Positions 11,801 to 21,451 of a stretch of DNA of 64,000 nt are shown here, piece after piece; within the stretch, counting starts at the first letter, position 1; every line of letters starts with the position of its first letter. This DNA comes from Mesostigma viride (taxonomy: Eukaryota > Streptophyta > Mesostigmatophyceae > Mesostigmatales > Mesostigmataceae). Location of the stretch: positions 1,118,589-1,182,588 of the forward strand of contig RPFO01000643.1 of the NCBI GenBank assembly GCA_009746045.1, given 5' to 3'. A program made the position numbers and the translations under genes. The notes under the pieces are model-generated. The model was not told the DNA's origin, made no database searches, and saw only the letters and a list, made by a program, of their open reading frames with translations.

Positions 11801-14800
11801 CTGTTTCAGCGAGGCACCCTGCGTCTGCCAGAACATGAACACCAACATCTGGGCACCAAACCTTCAAACTGCTCATCGCTCTTCTGCTAGCTTTCGATAC
11901 CTCTGGGGTTGATACTCCGCATTCGCAGAACATGATCACTACCATCCGGGGCCTTGGCGCGCTCCACAAGCTGCAGACGCTGGACCTCTCCGAGAACATG
12001 GTGGGTGGGCACAGTCACGGATGTATTCATCGGTACCAGCCTCACCACGACGGCCGCGACTGCTTCTCACTGTCACCTGACAACTTGGCTGTGCTTGTCG
12101 CTGTCTATCTTAAAACTTGATTGCTTGTTGCTGTCTATCTTAACTCTCGATTGCTTGTTACTTGTTGCTGGCTTATTATATATGGCTTATTATATATGGC
12201 TTATTATATATGGCTTATTATATATGGCTTATTGTATATGGCTTGTTGAATATATATGTCTCGTGGAAGCTGCGTGCTTCGCTCCCAGGCGTGGCAGAGC
12301 AGCGAGGAAGGAAGCTTTGTATCTAGTCATCTGGCTCTTGAGCGGCAAACATGTTTGCTTCTTCTAACCCTGGACAGCCAAGTGATATGGTGCAGTTCAT
12401 GCATGGTATGGTATGGTATGCATTATGCCAAGTGTTGTGGTATGGTCCATGCATGGGCCCTCACAAGTATCGTACCTCAAACGCAATGGTACTCTGGCAT
12501 CCCTCACGGGTTGTACGCCTGGGTATATCCTGCCAGGGCTTGATTTTTGCTCTCATCGCCTTGGGATTTAGTGCCCTGGATGTATTGCCTAGGATTTATT
12601 GCTCCCTGTTGCCTTGGACGTCTGCTCAGCTGATCTCTTGCAGGCCATTCAAGTAGGCACTTTGTGGGATTTGATTGGTGCAAACGCTGGTGGGACAGTT
12701 AGTGGGACACTTCGAGTGCCCTTTGCAGTACTTGTGTAACGTGGCTTGTATATGGTGGCATATGCGCCAAGTGGCTTGTCTATGGGATTGCACGTACTAG
12801 CGAGCATTCATGAGCCCGCCCACCTCTTCGATTATTTCGGTTATATCGATGTCATGGTTTCTTGTGCTAGCAGATCAGCAAGCTGGAGAGCTTATCCTGC
12901 CTTCCGTCACTGCGCCAGCTCAACCTGGCATCCAACCGGCTGCACGATGCCGACTCCATCGTGGAGCTCAAGGCAAGTAAATGCCTGCCCTGGTATCAAC
13001 TAGTAAGGATAGAGCCTCCTGATGGATCAAGGTTTAGCGCCTTCCCTTCCTTCATAATGCTGCCGAGGCCATCTCTCCGGCGGTGCGTGTGCCACCTTGG
13101 AGTGCCATGAAGAAATGCTGTTGTTTGCCAAACCTCCTTGCAGGATCTACGGCCCCAGCGTTGCGTGCCCCCACCATCCTGCGACCAGTGGTGGGCTGCT
13201 GTGGCGACGCCGCATGTTGTATGGAGTTAACATCTACTTGCGGCGGTTTTAGAGGGTTTAGGGCAGGCAAGACTGACTCAAGCACACGGGTGACAGGAGA
13301 TCTTTGTACATGGACTACTGGGTAGGAGAATGGAAAAAATAAAGCCTGGGTAGCCAGAGCTGCCAAAGCCATGCACTGATCATGTACACGATCCAAGTAT
13401 GGCGCAGACTCCGTTGGTACCCCGTGACTCTCCCCGCAGAGGCGCGTGACTGAATGAATGCACGAGCAGACTCCTCTGTCGAAACGCGGTGTTGGCAGCG
13501 TCCAACCCTCACACAGGCATGAGACACGACATGATGAACATATGTATATCTCTATCGGCACGGCCAGCGTGGGACAAAATTAAAAATTGAACTGAACTGA
13601 ACGTGACACGATGCCTGAACAAGGTTCTGGGCGTTGACAGAAGCTGTCCTGGTTTTGTCTTTTTCGGCTTACCGCCGCATGCACCTGGGGGCCAGCCCCT
13701 CCCCCCTGCTAAAGGATTTGTCCAAACTGGGCTTTGTCTCACGAGCCTCCCCACCAAGAACAAAGTGCCCTCGCCAAGGGACTTTCCTTGGTGAACCTGT
13801 TTTTGTTTTTTGATCTGCCATGCGCTGGCTCCCCCTGGCTGCTTGTCTCTACGTGCGCCTTCTGTGCAGGCATGCCCCAGCCTGACCTCCCTGGACCTAT
13901 CCAAGAACCAGCTGGAAGATCCGGATGTGCTGGAGGTCAGTCCCTGACCTGGCAGCTTTCAATTCTTTTCCTTTCACTCCTAGAATTTATTTTTTTTCAC
14001 TACTTGTGCATATATATGTAGTCTGCGATGCGTCGGTGACGATAATGATGACAACACCCTCATTCTACCAATCAGCCACAGTCATTCATTCTTGATTTTC
14101 GGGTAGTGTGCTGCTCTCCAATATCTCCCAGCAAGGGAGCTGCCAGATATAAAGGCTGCCATTGCCAACAAGAGTTGTGCCAAGACCAAGGCTTTCATGC
14201 ACATCTTCTGGAAAAGCACATGTGGCTGTAGTAGGGGCCTAGGGGGGATATGGGAAGGAGGCGATCCCTAGATAGCCGCTGAGCCAGAGCATTAGCACCA
14301 ATACTGATGAGCATAAAATAAAGTAATATCGATTGTGGAGCCTTTTATTGAAATGATCAGCAGTATGGACGCTCTAGCAGATTGATGTCAACATGAAATG
14401 ACACACTAAGTGCTCAGCGCTTGTGAGAACGGTATCCTCCTATGCTCATGCTGCTGTTTGTAGGCATCATGCTTGCAAAAAGTGGCCTGAAAGTGTCCTT
14501 CTGAGGCCAAACGGTGTCCAACTTGCGTCGTCCTGCTACTCGAGAGATTCATGAGACCCATTTCCGTTTCCGTTTGCGGTTCGAGTTGTGGGGGGGATTT
14601 GAACAACTTTTGGCCCGTGAGCCGCTTTTAGCTCAAGCTTCCGCGTACCCAGAAAGGCAAGATCCCGTTTGGGGTCTTTATTCTGTGCTCGCTGAAGCGA
14701 AATGGTGACGCGGCATGCAAGAACATTTTGGAGGCGCACGGCATCGCACGACCGTGACCGGAAAACCGGCGCGCGCAAGGTATCCCGGCTCACCAGGATT

Positions 14801-17800
14801 CTCTGGGCATGAACAAAATTTGCTCCCATAAAAACGTCATGACGGACTTCTGTTGGCGTTTCCCAGTCAGATCCGGACAGTCCAGGTTCAGAGCGCCGCG
14901 CTCGAGGCCAGGAACCCGAAATGAAGTGGAAACGGAAACAAATCCGGTTCCCCGGAATCTCTTGACTACAACTGCCTTGATTGTGGTTCGTTTATGGACC
15001 GCGTGCCCTGTTTGCCTCTCGTGCACGAATAGGTGCTGGCCTCCATCCCGCTCACCTTCCTCCGCCTCGTGGGCAACCCCGTTGTCAGCAAGACCGCGCA
15101 CTACCGGAAGCATCTGCTGACCGTCATGCCGCAGGTATGTGCTGTCTTTCCATTAAACATCTTGGCTGGTGCTGTGGTTCCATGGCGTTCATCACAAGGA
15201 CGCGGATGCAGGAAGTACGGTCATTCACGCCTTAAGTTGGCTTCGCCGGATAAAGCAGGTCAATCCAACCCAAGGTGTGAACCCAACTTAGGGCGTTTCT
15301 GACCCTACGTCATTTGTACCAATAGTAGTATAAACTAAGTTCTAGTAGAATGCCGCCTATTTATGGCCGACTCAACTTAAGTTATGAACCCAACTTCAGG
15401 GAACTCAACCAAAGGCGTGAATGGCTGTATGGACTTTGCCTCACAGTGTTTATGGTTTATCATGGGTTTATTCTCGATCATGTTCCACACCTGAGTGGGG
15501 CGGTACTGCAAACGTACAAAGGCCAGGGAACGCTCTAAGGGTTACCGCAAAACCAGGTCTAAATGTTACTAGCCATTATTCACTAAACTGGTTTGTTTTA
15601 CCTTTCTTTTGCCTTTGGTCGACTGCTTTTTGTATGTGGGTTCTTGCGTTTACTGCGATTGCTGTCGCTACCTGAACAGCTAACATTTGGTCAGCCTTTC
15701 CCCACTCCGCTGCATCTCGCCCCGCACTCCCTGGCACCTGACCTGTAGCTCAACTACCTGGACGACCGCCCCGCATTTGAGGAGGACCGTCGCGCGGCGG
15801 TGGCATTCTCGCAGGGCGGGCTCGAAGCAGAGCGCGCGATGAGGGAGACGATCCGGGTGGAGAAGGCGGCGGAGCGCGAGAGACACCGGAAAGGTGGGCG
15901 GGGGGGGGGGGTGAGCGAGAGAGGCAGCGCAAAGGTGTGTGTGGGGGGGTGGAGCGCGAGAGGCAACGCAAAGGTGTGTGTGGGGGGGTGGAGCGCGAGA
16001 GGCAACGCAAAGGTGTGTGTGGGGGGGTGGAGCGCCAGAGGCAGCGGAAAGGTGTGTGTGGGGGGGGGATGGAGCGAGAGAGGCAGCGCAAAGGTTTGTG
16101 TGGGGGGGTGGAGCGAGAGAGGCAGCGCAAAGGTGGGCGCGGGTGTGTGTGTGGAGAGAGAGAGAGGCACTGCACTGATTGGTTTTGGGGGTGCTGTCGC
16201 TGGCTAAACTGGTGAGAATCATGGGCAGCGCGTGCTGTGTGGGGTTCTCTCACTGAATAAATAGGGCAATCATCATGGGCTTTCCTTCCTGTGTGTTTGT
16301 CGTCGCAGGTCAGGGAAGGGGGAGGGAGGGGGAGGAGTTGGCACCACACGCATAGGCTTCTGTGTGTGGGCCTGTGCGTGTGTGTGCGTATGCGTGTCTT
16401 GGCACGGGCACGGGCAGGGGCGGGGGCAGCGGCAGCGGCAGGGGCAGGGGCAGGGGCGGGGCGGGGGCGGGGGGGCGGGGGCGGGGGCGGGGGCGGCGGG
16501 CGGGGGCGGGGGCGGGGCGGGCGGGGGCGGCGGGCGGCGGGGGCGGGGCGGGGGCGGGGGCGGGGGCAGGGGCGGGGGCGGGGCAGCGGCAGGGGCGGGG
16601 GCGGGGGCGGGGGGGGGCGGGGGCGGGGGCGGGGGCGGGGGCGGGGGCGGGGGCGGGGGCAGGGGCGGGGGCAGGGGCAGGGGTGTGGGTGTGCCTTTGC
16701 TACGGCTTCGCAGGGCAACCCACAGGGCGTACTTGTTGTGTGGGTGCGCGAAAATGTTTGCATGTGTCCATGTGCATTACGCAATGATGGGTAGTACGCG
16801 ACCATGTAGCGGTCCATAATTCGTCAAACCCAGGAATCAGCGGGGGTTCAGAAAACAGCCGCAAGTTCACAGTTGCTTTCATCCACTGATATGTGGCTGG
16901 GTGACTTGTGCCACCATACCCAGGAATGGCAATCAGTTGGTGGGCACTCTTTGTATGGTCCTGCCCACCGCGTACACTGTTGAAGATGACGACCTTCTCC
17001 CGTTGCCCTGCAAACTCCAGTTCCATCGGCACTTCTTTTTTCTTCTTTGCCTGCAGCCTTCAATGACATGCATTCCCCATGCTAAACTTTTCTTCTTTGC
17101 TTGCAGCCTTTGATGACATGCTTGAGGCAGCAAAGGCACGCATGGCGGCAGCGCGCGAGGAGGCAATGCAGGCGGCGCCTGTGCTCGAGGCGGCCGTGTC
17201 CCTGGCCAGCACCGCGCAGGCCATCGCCAGGGAGACGGCGGACCTGGCCGCTGACCTGGCCAGGGTCCTAAGGGAGATCGGGGAGGCGGCCGAGGCGCAG
17301 TGGAAAGAGGAGGAGGAGAGGAGGAGGCAGGAGCAGCAGGAGCAGGAGGAGAGGGAGGAGAGAGAGCGACTATGGGTACGCCTTTTAGGATGGTTGAGTT
17401 GTTTCTGTCCATACTATTGCTCATCAAGTATTGAGTTGTGTACTACTATTGCTAGGTATTGAGTGGTTTCTGTCTGTACTATTGCTATCAAGTGTTGAGG
17501 ACTTCTGTCCTTACTATTGCCAATAAGCATTGAGTCATTTCTGTCGTTCTTGTTGCTAACAAGTATTGACTGGCTTCTGTCTCTGCTATTGCTAACAAGT
17601 ATCGAGTGGTTTCAGTCTTAATCTATTGCTATCAAGTATTGAGTTGTTTCTGCCCTTACTATTGGTAACAAGTATTTTTGTGTGTCTGTCCTTACTATTG
17701 GTAACAAGTATTTTTGTGTGTCTGTCCTTACTATTGCTAACAAGTATTGAGTTGTTTCTGCCCTTACTATTGCTAACAAGTATCGTAAATCGCTTGCCGC

Positions 17801-20177
17801 TGTTGGCAGGTCGCGTAGCCACCAGAGCGTTGTCAACACGCACACAATAAGGCCATGGTGGAGACAGTTGCGTTCCGCTGCTTTATGTTTTGTTGCCCCG
17901 TCATGTCGTTACATGTAGGCACGTGCGAACCGTTCTTGTAGGCACATGCAATACATATCTCGAAGGCTGGTGTTGCGATGTGCGCTTCCCCCCAGGCTTC
18001 CTGTGAGTACTTTTTCCCTCCCTGTCTTGTTCTTCTCTGGTCACGCAGAGCGTGTAGGGGCAATTCTTTGAGAGCTCAAAAGTGGTCAGCTGATTTCGAG
18101 CTGATTTCAAGCTGATTTCAAGCAACATGGCCATCCTATTTCAGGCATCTGATTTCAAGAGGGTCCCATTCGTATGTTATTTCTCGTCTCTAAGGTGCCG
18201 CCAAATCGTGACCTCTTTTGCCCTTGTGCATTCGCCATCGCCCCCATCCCTCGGCAGCTGGAGCGCCTACGGCAGGTCAAGGAGGCGGTGGCGGCGAAGC
18301 AGCAGCAGGCAGAAGAGGAGGGCAATCTAGACGGCCTTGCTGGCATCCGCGCGGCATCAGGTGGTCGGCAGGGTTCGCTACTCAAGACCGCAGCCGATGG
18401 AGATGGGAAGGAGGAGCCTCTGGCTGGGCTTGCGCTGGACGAGGTGCTGGCACGTGCACGGGCGGACGCGGTGCAGTATGGGTGGGCCCAGCGCGATGCG
18501 GCTGACAGGGACAACTACGGGCGCTTGCCACGGGGCAAACATCCACCAGGGTGGCCCACGGCTAGTGATGATAGCAGCAGTGATGGCAGTAGTGATGGCA
18601 GCCATTGTGGCAGCAGTGAGAAAGATGAGGGATCATTGAAGGACGGGTCGTCCCTGGAGGGCTCAGCGACCGCGGGTACAGGGACACGGACGCGGGGTGG
18701 CGAGGATCAGGCTGGCGTGGCTGAGGATGCCCGATCCATCAGCAGTCATCCCAATCGCCAGCAGCAGCCGCCACGCGAGGGTGACGACAACCAGCAGCTA
18801 GCTGACCAGGACCGCCCCCAGCACCGTGTGAGCGCGGCGTTTCGAGACGAGCTGCAGGCGAGGTTGGGCCAGCAGCACCTGGCTCCGGCCAGGAACGGTG
18901 TCGCGCAGGTGGAGCCGTGGCCGCTCCCAAGTGGCGCAGGGCCCGCGGGGGGCGCGGCGGTCGACCGGCAGCGCCTGCGGCCGCTCATCTGGGGCACCAG
19001 CCGGTACGCCAGCCTGTGGAGTGCGGCGGTGGGCCTGGGCGAGCAGCAGGAGCAGGCGCAGCAGCGGCTGAGAGCGGAGGCAGGGGAGGAAGAGCGAGTG
19101 CAAGAGCTAGAGCAAGGACAAGGGCAAGGTCAGGGGCAGGGATCCGGGCAGGGAGGAGGCCGACAGGGGGAAGAGGAGGGTGGTCATGAGGAGAAGGAAT
19201 TGCAAGGGCGGCACGCAAGCAGTGGTACCATGAACGGTGACATGAGCAGTGACATGAACGGTGACGCGAACAGTGACACGAACGGCGACGAGGTGCCCGA
19301 TGAAGGGGACTCGCAGGATGGGGAGGGAGGGGAATCGCAGGAGGAGGCGGTGAATGGTGACAGAGAGGGAGGGGACGGAGGCGGTGTTAGACGAGCGCTC
19401 GGCCATCGGGTCGGCAACGGTGTGGGCAGCATGTGGAATACGGGGCGAGGAGGGGGGGGCGAGAGGCCATCTGTGCGTGAGGCATGGGGGGAGCGAGGCG
19501 CGCACCCTAGGGCCGGCTCTCTGGGTGGTGCGGCGAGTTATGGGAACGGGCTGACAGGGGGATATGGACCGGCGAGCAGCAGGGATGGCAGGGATGGGGA
19601 TTCTCAGGATGGTCATCGGATGGTCAGCTCATGGGCGGATATTGTCAGCGGGGCCAATCGGGCTGTATCTGCCAGGGACGACCAACAAGAGGAGACTGAC
19701 AACCTGGCCGCTCACAACCTCGGGCACGTACGAGGAGATGAAAGCACCAGGTCGGTGGAGGGGTCGGGCAGGGCAGGTGAGAGATGCGGGGGTGCCCGTC
19801 AAGAAATGCCCAACGGCAGTGGCCACGCGTCGGTGTGTGATGATCGCTCCTCGGGTGGCAGCAGCGCGAATGGTGAAGCGAGCCATGACAACGAGGAGGA
19901 CAGCTCGCGCCCGGTAGCCATGACCAGGGCATCTGGTAGGGGATCTGCTGCTGATGGGAGCAGCAATAGCTCCGGCGCACGTGCTGTGCATGCAGCAGGT
20001 GTAGGGGAGCGGGGAATGGCCGGCGTGCAGGCGGTTCGGCAAGCATGGCAACCAGCGGCAGGAGCCAATAGGCCTGGGGTAACTGGGGGATCACCTGGGG
20101 GTGGCGGGATTAGCAGCAATGAAGCAAGGCAGGGACCTGAGCATGGGTCTGAGATTGACTTTGAGGAGTTGGATTAA
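8801..20177 (+). CDS. DNAAF1: Dynein axonemal assembly factor 1 (ODA7/LRRC50)
   Basis: It is a cytoplasmic factor that pre-assembles axonemal dynein arms before transport into the flagellum. Exons: 8801-8856, 9067-9115, 10047-10113, 10924-10985, 11929-12000, 12874-12972, 13870-13935, 15033-15134, 15749-15893, 17107-17375 and 18258-20177; 2907 nt, 968 residues plus stop. The N-terminus ([20 protein letters not shown]) matches DNAAF1. Residues about 36-190 are leucine-rich repeats (for example [49 protein letters not shown]), closed by [16 protein letters not shown] (from residue 192). Residues 200-400 form a Glu/Arg/Lys-rich helical region. The tail is long, acidic and low in complexity. ATG 8801 was chosen as the first in-frame start; 8813 is an alternative. 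Intron 6 needs a GC donor (AAG|GCAAGT, 12973). A second acceptor lies 50 nt upstream of exon 10. The family call is very secure; the tail exon is less conserved. Confidence 0.93.
10648..10862. repeat. 12-bp minisatellite (GGGACCTGTTTT)n in DNAAF1 intron 3
   Basis: About 18 tandem copies of a 12-bp unit with a few variants (GTCTT, GTTTTT), ending about 60 bp before the exon 4 acceptor. Frames across it are artefacts. Confidence 0.95.
11681..11716 (+). repeat. Interstitial telomere-like CCCTAAA motifs
   Basis: Four imperfect copies of the plant/algal telomere unit (CCCCTAAA, CCCTAAAG, CCTAAA, CCCTAGA) lie in DNAAF1 intron 4. It is short and degenerate. Confidence 0.7.
12171..12243. repeat. 14-bp AT-rich tandem repeat in DNAAF1 intron 5
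   Basis: About five copies of GGCTTATTATATAT, diverging at the right end. Confidence 0.85.
15894..16170 (+). repeat. 39-bp minisatellite derived from the exon-9 end and donor of DNAAF1
   Basis: About six copies of a 39-bp unit made of the last 22 nt of exon 9 (coding for ERERQRK plus G) and a G-rich stretch starting GTGTGTG. Each copy again offers an AAAG|GT donor. The first repeat is out of frame with the exon. Confidence 0.85.
16403..16690 (+). repeat. (GGGGGC)n G-rich satellite in DNAAF1 intron 9
   Basis: Nearly 290 bp of G4-5C units lie on the transcribed-sense strand, so the pre-mRNA could form G-quadruplexes. The glycine/arginine frames are artefacts. Confidence 0.95.
17041..17121 (+). 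repeat. Duplicated 3' splice site before DNAAF1 exon 10
   Basis: A 31-bp stretch holding a pyrimidine tract, GCAG acceptor and the first exon codons occurs at 17041-17071 and 17091-17121. Exon 10 of the conserved frame starts at 17107, after the second acceptor. Use of the first acceptor (17056) would add 50 nt and reach a TAA stop in frame within ten codons. Confidence 0.85.
17400..17795. repeat. Degenerate minisatellite of about 38-60 bp in DNAAF1 intron 10
   Basis: Many imperfect copies of ACTATTGCTAACAAGTATTG plus a TTTCTGTCCTT stretch. No coding signal. Confidence 0.85.
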
Positions 20178-20222
20178 GGAGTGATGGCAGAGGTGCTGTC
20201 ATCGGATGATTTGGAGTTGCAT

Positions 20223-20228
20223 AATAAA
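20223..20228 (+). promoter_or_regulatory. Candidate polyadenylation signal of DNAAF1
   Basis: AATAAA lies 46 nt after the stop codon. The chlorophycean TGTAA signal is not seen nearby, so this is the best candidate. Confidence 0.5.
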
Positions 20229-20485
20229 AATCACGCGGTAGCCAAGGGCCATCAGAAATCTTTCTTGCCATCACGTCTGTGCTTGGTTTTTTATGCTGTA
20301 TATTTGATTGCTATATCTGGGAATGAACATGCTCCTTGACGCTAGCTAGAGTGCTTGCCATTGGTCGCTCTGTTGGGAGGTCATGGTAAAACCTCAGAAC
20401 TAAATATGGTTGCAAGGCGACTAATCTTCACCTATGGACCTGGGACACGAGACTAATCATGCTTTACCTATGGACCTTTTGCCAT

Positions 20486-20729
20486 TAATTAATTAATTAA
20501 TTAATTAAACTCGTGCTCCCGTTGGGGAGTCACGGAGCACCGAAGTGCTTTTAATCCCTGTGTGTGCACTACAGGAGAAAGGGCAGAGACCCCCAGTCTC
20601 CTTCATGCCAAAGGCATGCCACAGCTGCAATCGGGCGCGGCTAGCTAAAAGGACAGGCTAACGATCCGGCAAACTGTGGGTGCAATAAGACCCATGTGAG
20701 CATATCATAGCAAGGAGCGTGGGCAAGTA
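20486..20729 (-). mobile_element. 5'-truncated 3'-UTR copy of an ORF1 retroelement (hairpin gamma)
   Basis: A 244-bp insertion flanked by the 12-bp direct repeat ACCTTTTGCCAT (20474-20485 and 20730-20741). On the minus strand it ends with the hairpin GTGCTCC...GGGAGCAC and a TTAA tail. The same sequence forms the 3' end of the ORF1 element at 50776-52495. It is non-coding. The 290 bp to its left hold the DNAAF1 3' flank and nothing recognised. Confidence 0.82.
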
Positions 20730-20741
20730 ACCTTTTGCCAT

Positions 20742-21236
20742 GAGGATTTGTATGCGGCTGATTTACTATACGCTTCCCATAATATTAGGCACAGGCGCCT
20801 GGGCCTAGCCGGGCACCTCGCACGCACAGATCAAGTAGACGCTATGGATAGCTCAGCAGGCACCAAGCCCGCCCAACCTGGGCATTTTGTTCTCACATGG
20901 CGTGCCCCGGGCCGCGCGCGGCCGGGGCGCCACCCGTGGACTTTCCGGGATAGACTAGGCATGGATAAGTGTTACCCACGTCGCAATGGGCTCACGCCAG
21001 GGCAGCCCCCTGGCATGTCTGTAATCTGGAGGCAGATGGTTCGCAAGGATAGGTGGCGCAGGTAGTAATGAAGGAGACCACTCCCAAGCCAGTGGGGGCT
21101 CCGCGTGTGATCGAGTATGGCATTCACAGTGATGCGGGCCGTGGTGCCCACAACCGTGTACCTTTAGATAGTTAGCTCCATTCATCCCGTCCCACTCATC
21201 TCACGTATGCTCACGTGACGCAGTCGCGTGTCTATT
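20742..21236 (+). pseudogene. LINE A fragment: ORF2 C-terminus and 3' UTR
   Basis: The conserved post-RT motif RHRRLGLAGHLARTDQV and the GLTPGQPPGMSVIWRQMVRKDRW end match LINE A at 24420-24730. A frameshift just after KDRW breaks the tail. The 3' UTR ends with a CACGTGACGCAGTCGCGTG hairpin and TTAATTAATTAA. Confidence 0.8.
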
Positions 21237-21254
21237 AATTAATTAATAGACACG
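21227..21254. repeat. Perfect 28-bp palindrome at an element junction
   Basis: The arms CGTGTCTA and TAGACACG surround the palindromic TTAATTAATTAA. It sits between the LINE A tail and an internally deleted LINE C derivative. Confidence 0.9.
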
Positions 21255-21443
21255 GATCCTTCAGTGCACTTTCCGCTCCATTGAAGGACGGACCCCCATT
21301 ATGCTCTCGGTAATTGTCGGATATGCCCCACATGCTGGGCACCCGGCCGAGGACCGCGCAGCGTTCTTCAACCAGTTGCTCGACATAGAGAAGCTCGGAT
21401 GAGGATTACATCCCCATCTAGTGCTTAACGGCCGGTTGGGGGA
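21255..21443 (+). mobile_element. Internally deleted LINE C derivative
   Basis: About 135 bp match LINE C 38939-39074 (endonuclease region, LSVIVGYAPHAGHP). They are joined directly to 41917-41956, the LINE C stop and 3' UTR start. About 2.84 kb is missing at a junction with one base of microhomology. Confidence 0.85.
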
Positions 21444-21451
21444 TTAATTAA

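Noticed and set aside
15680-16819. Glycine/arginine- or proline-rich frames up to 355 codons
   Set aside because: They cover satellite DNA within a DNAAF1 intron on both strands; no conserved motif.
18985-20119. Overlapping frames on both strands of the last DNAAF1 exon
   Set aside because: High GC content and low complexity leave several frames open. Only the plus frame joins the conserved exons in phase.
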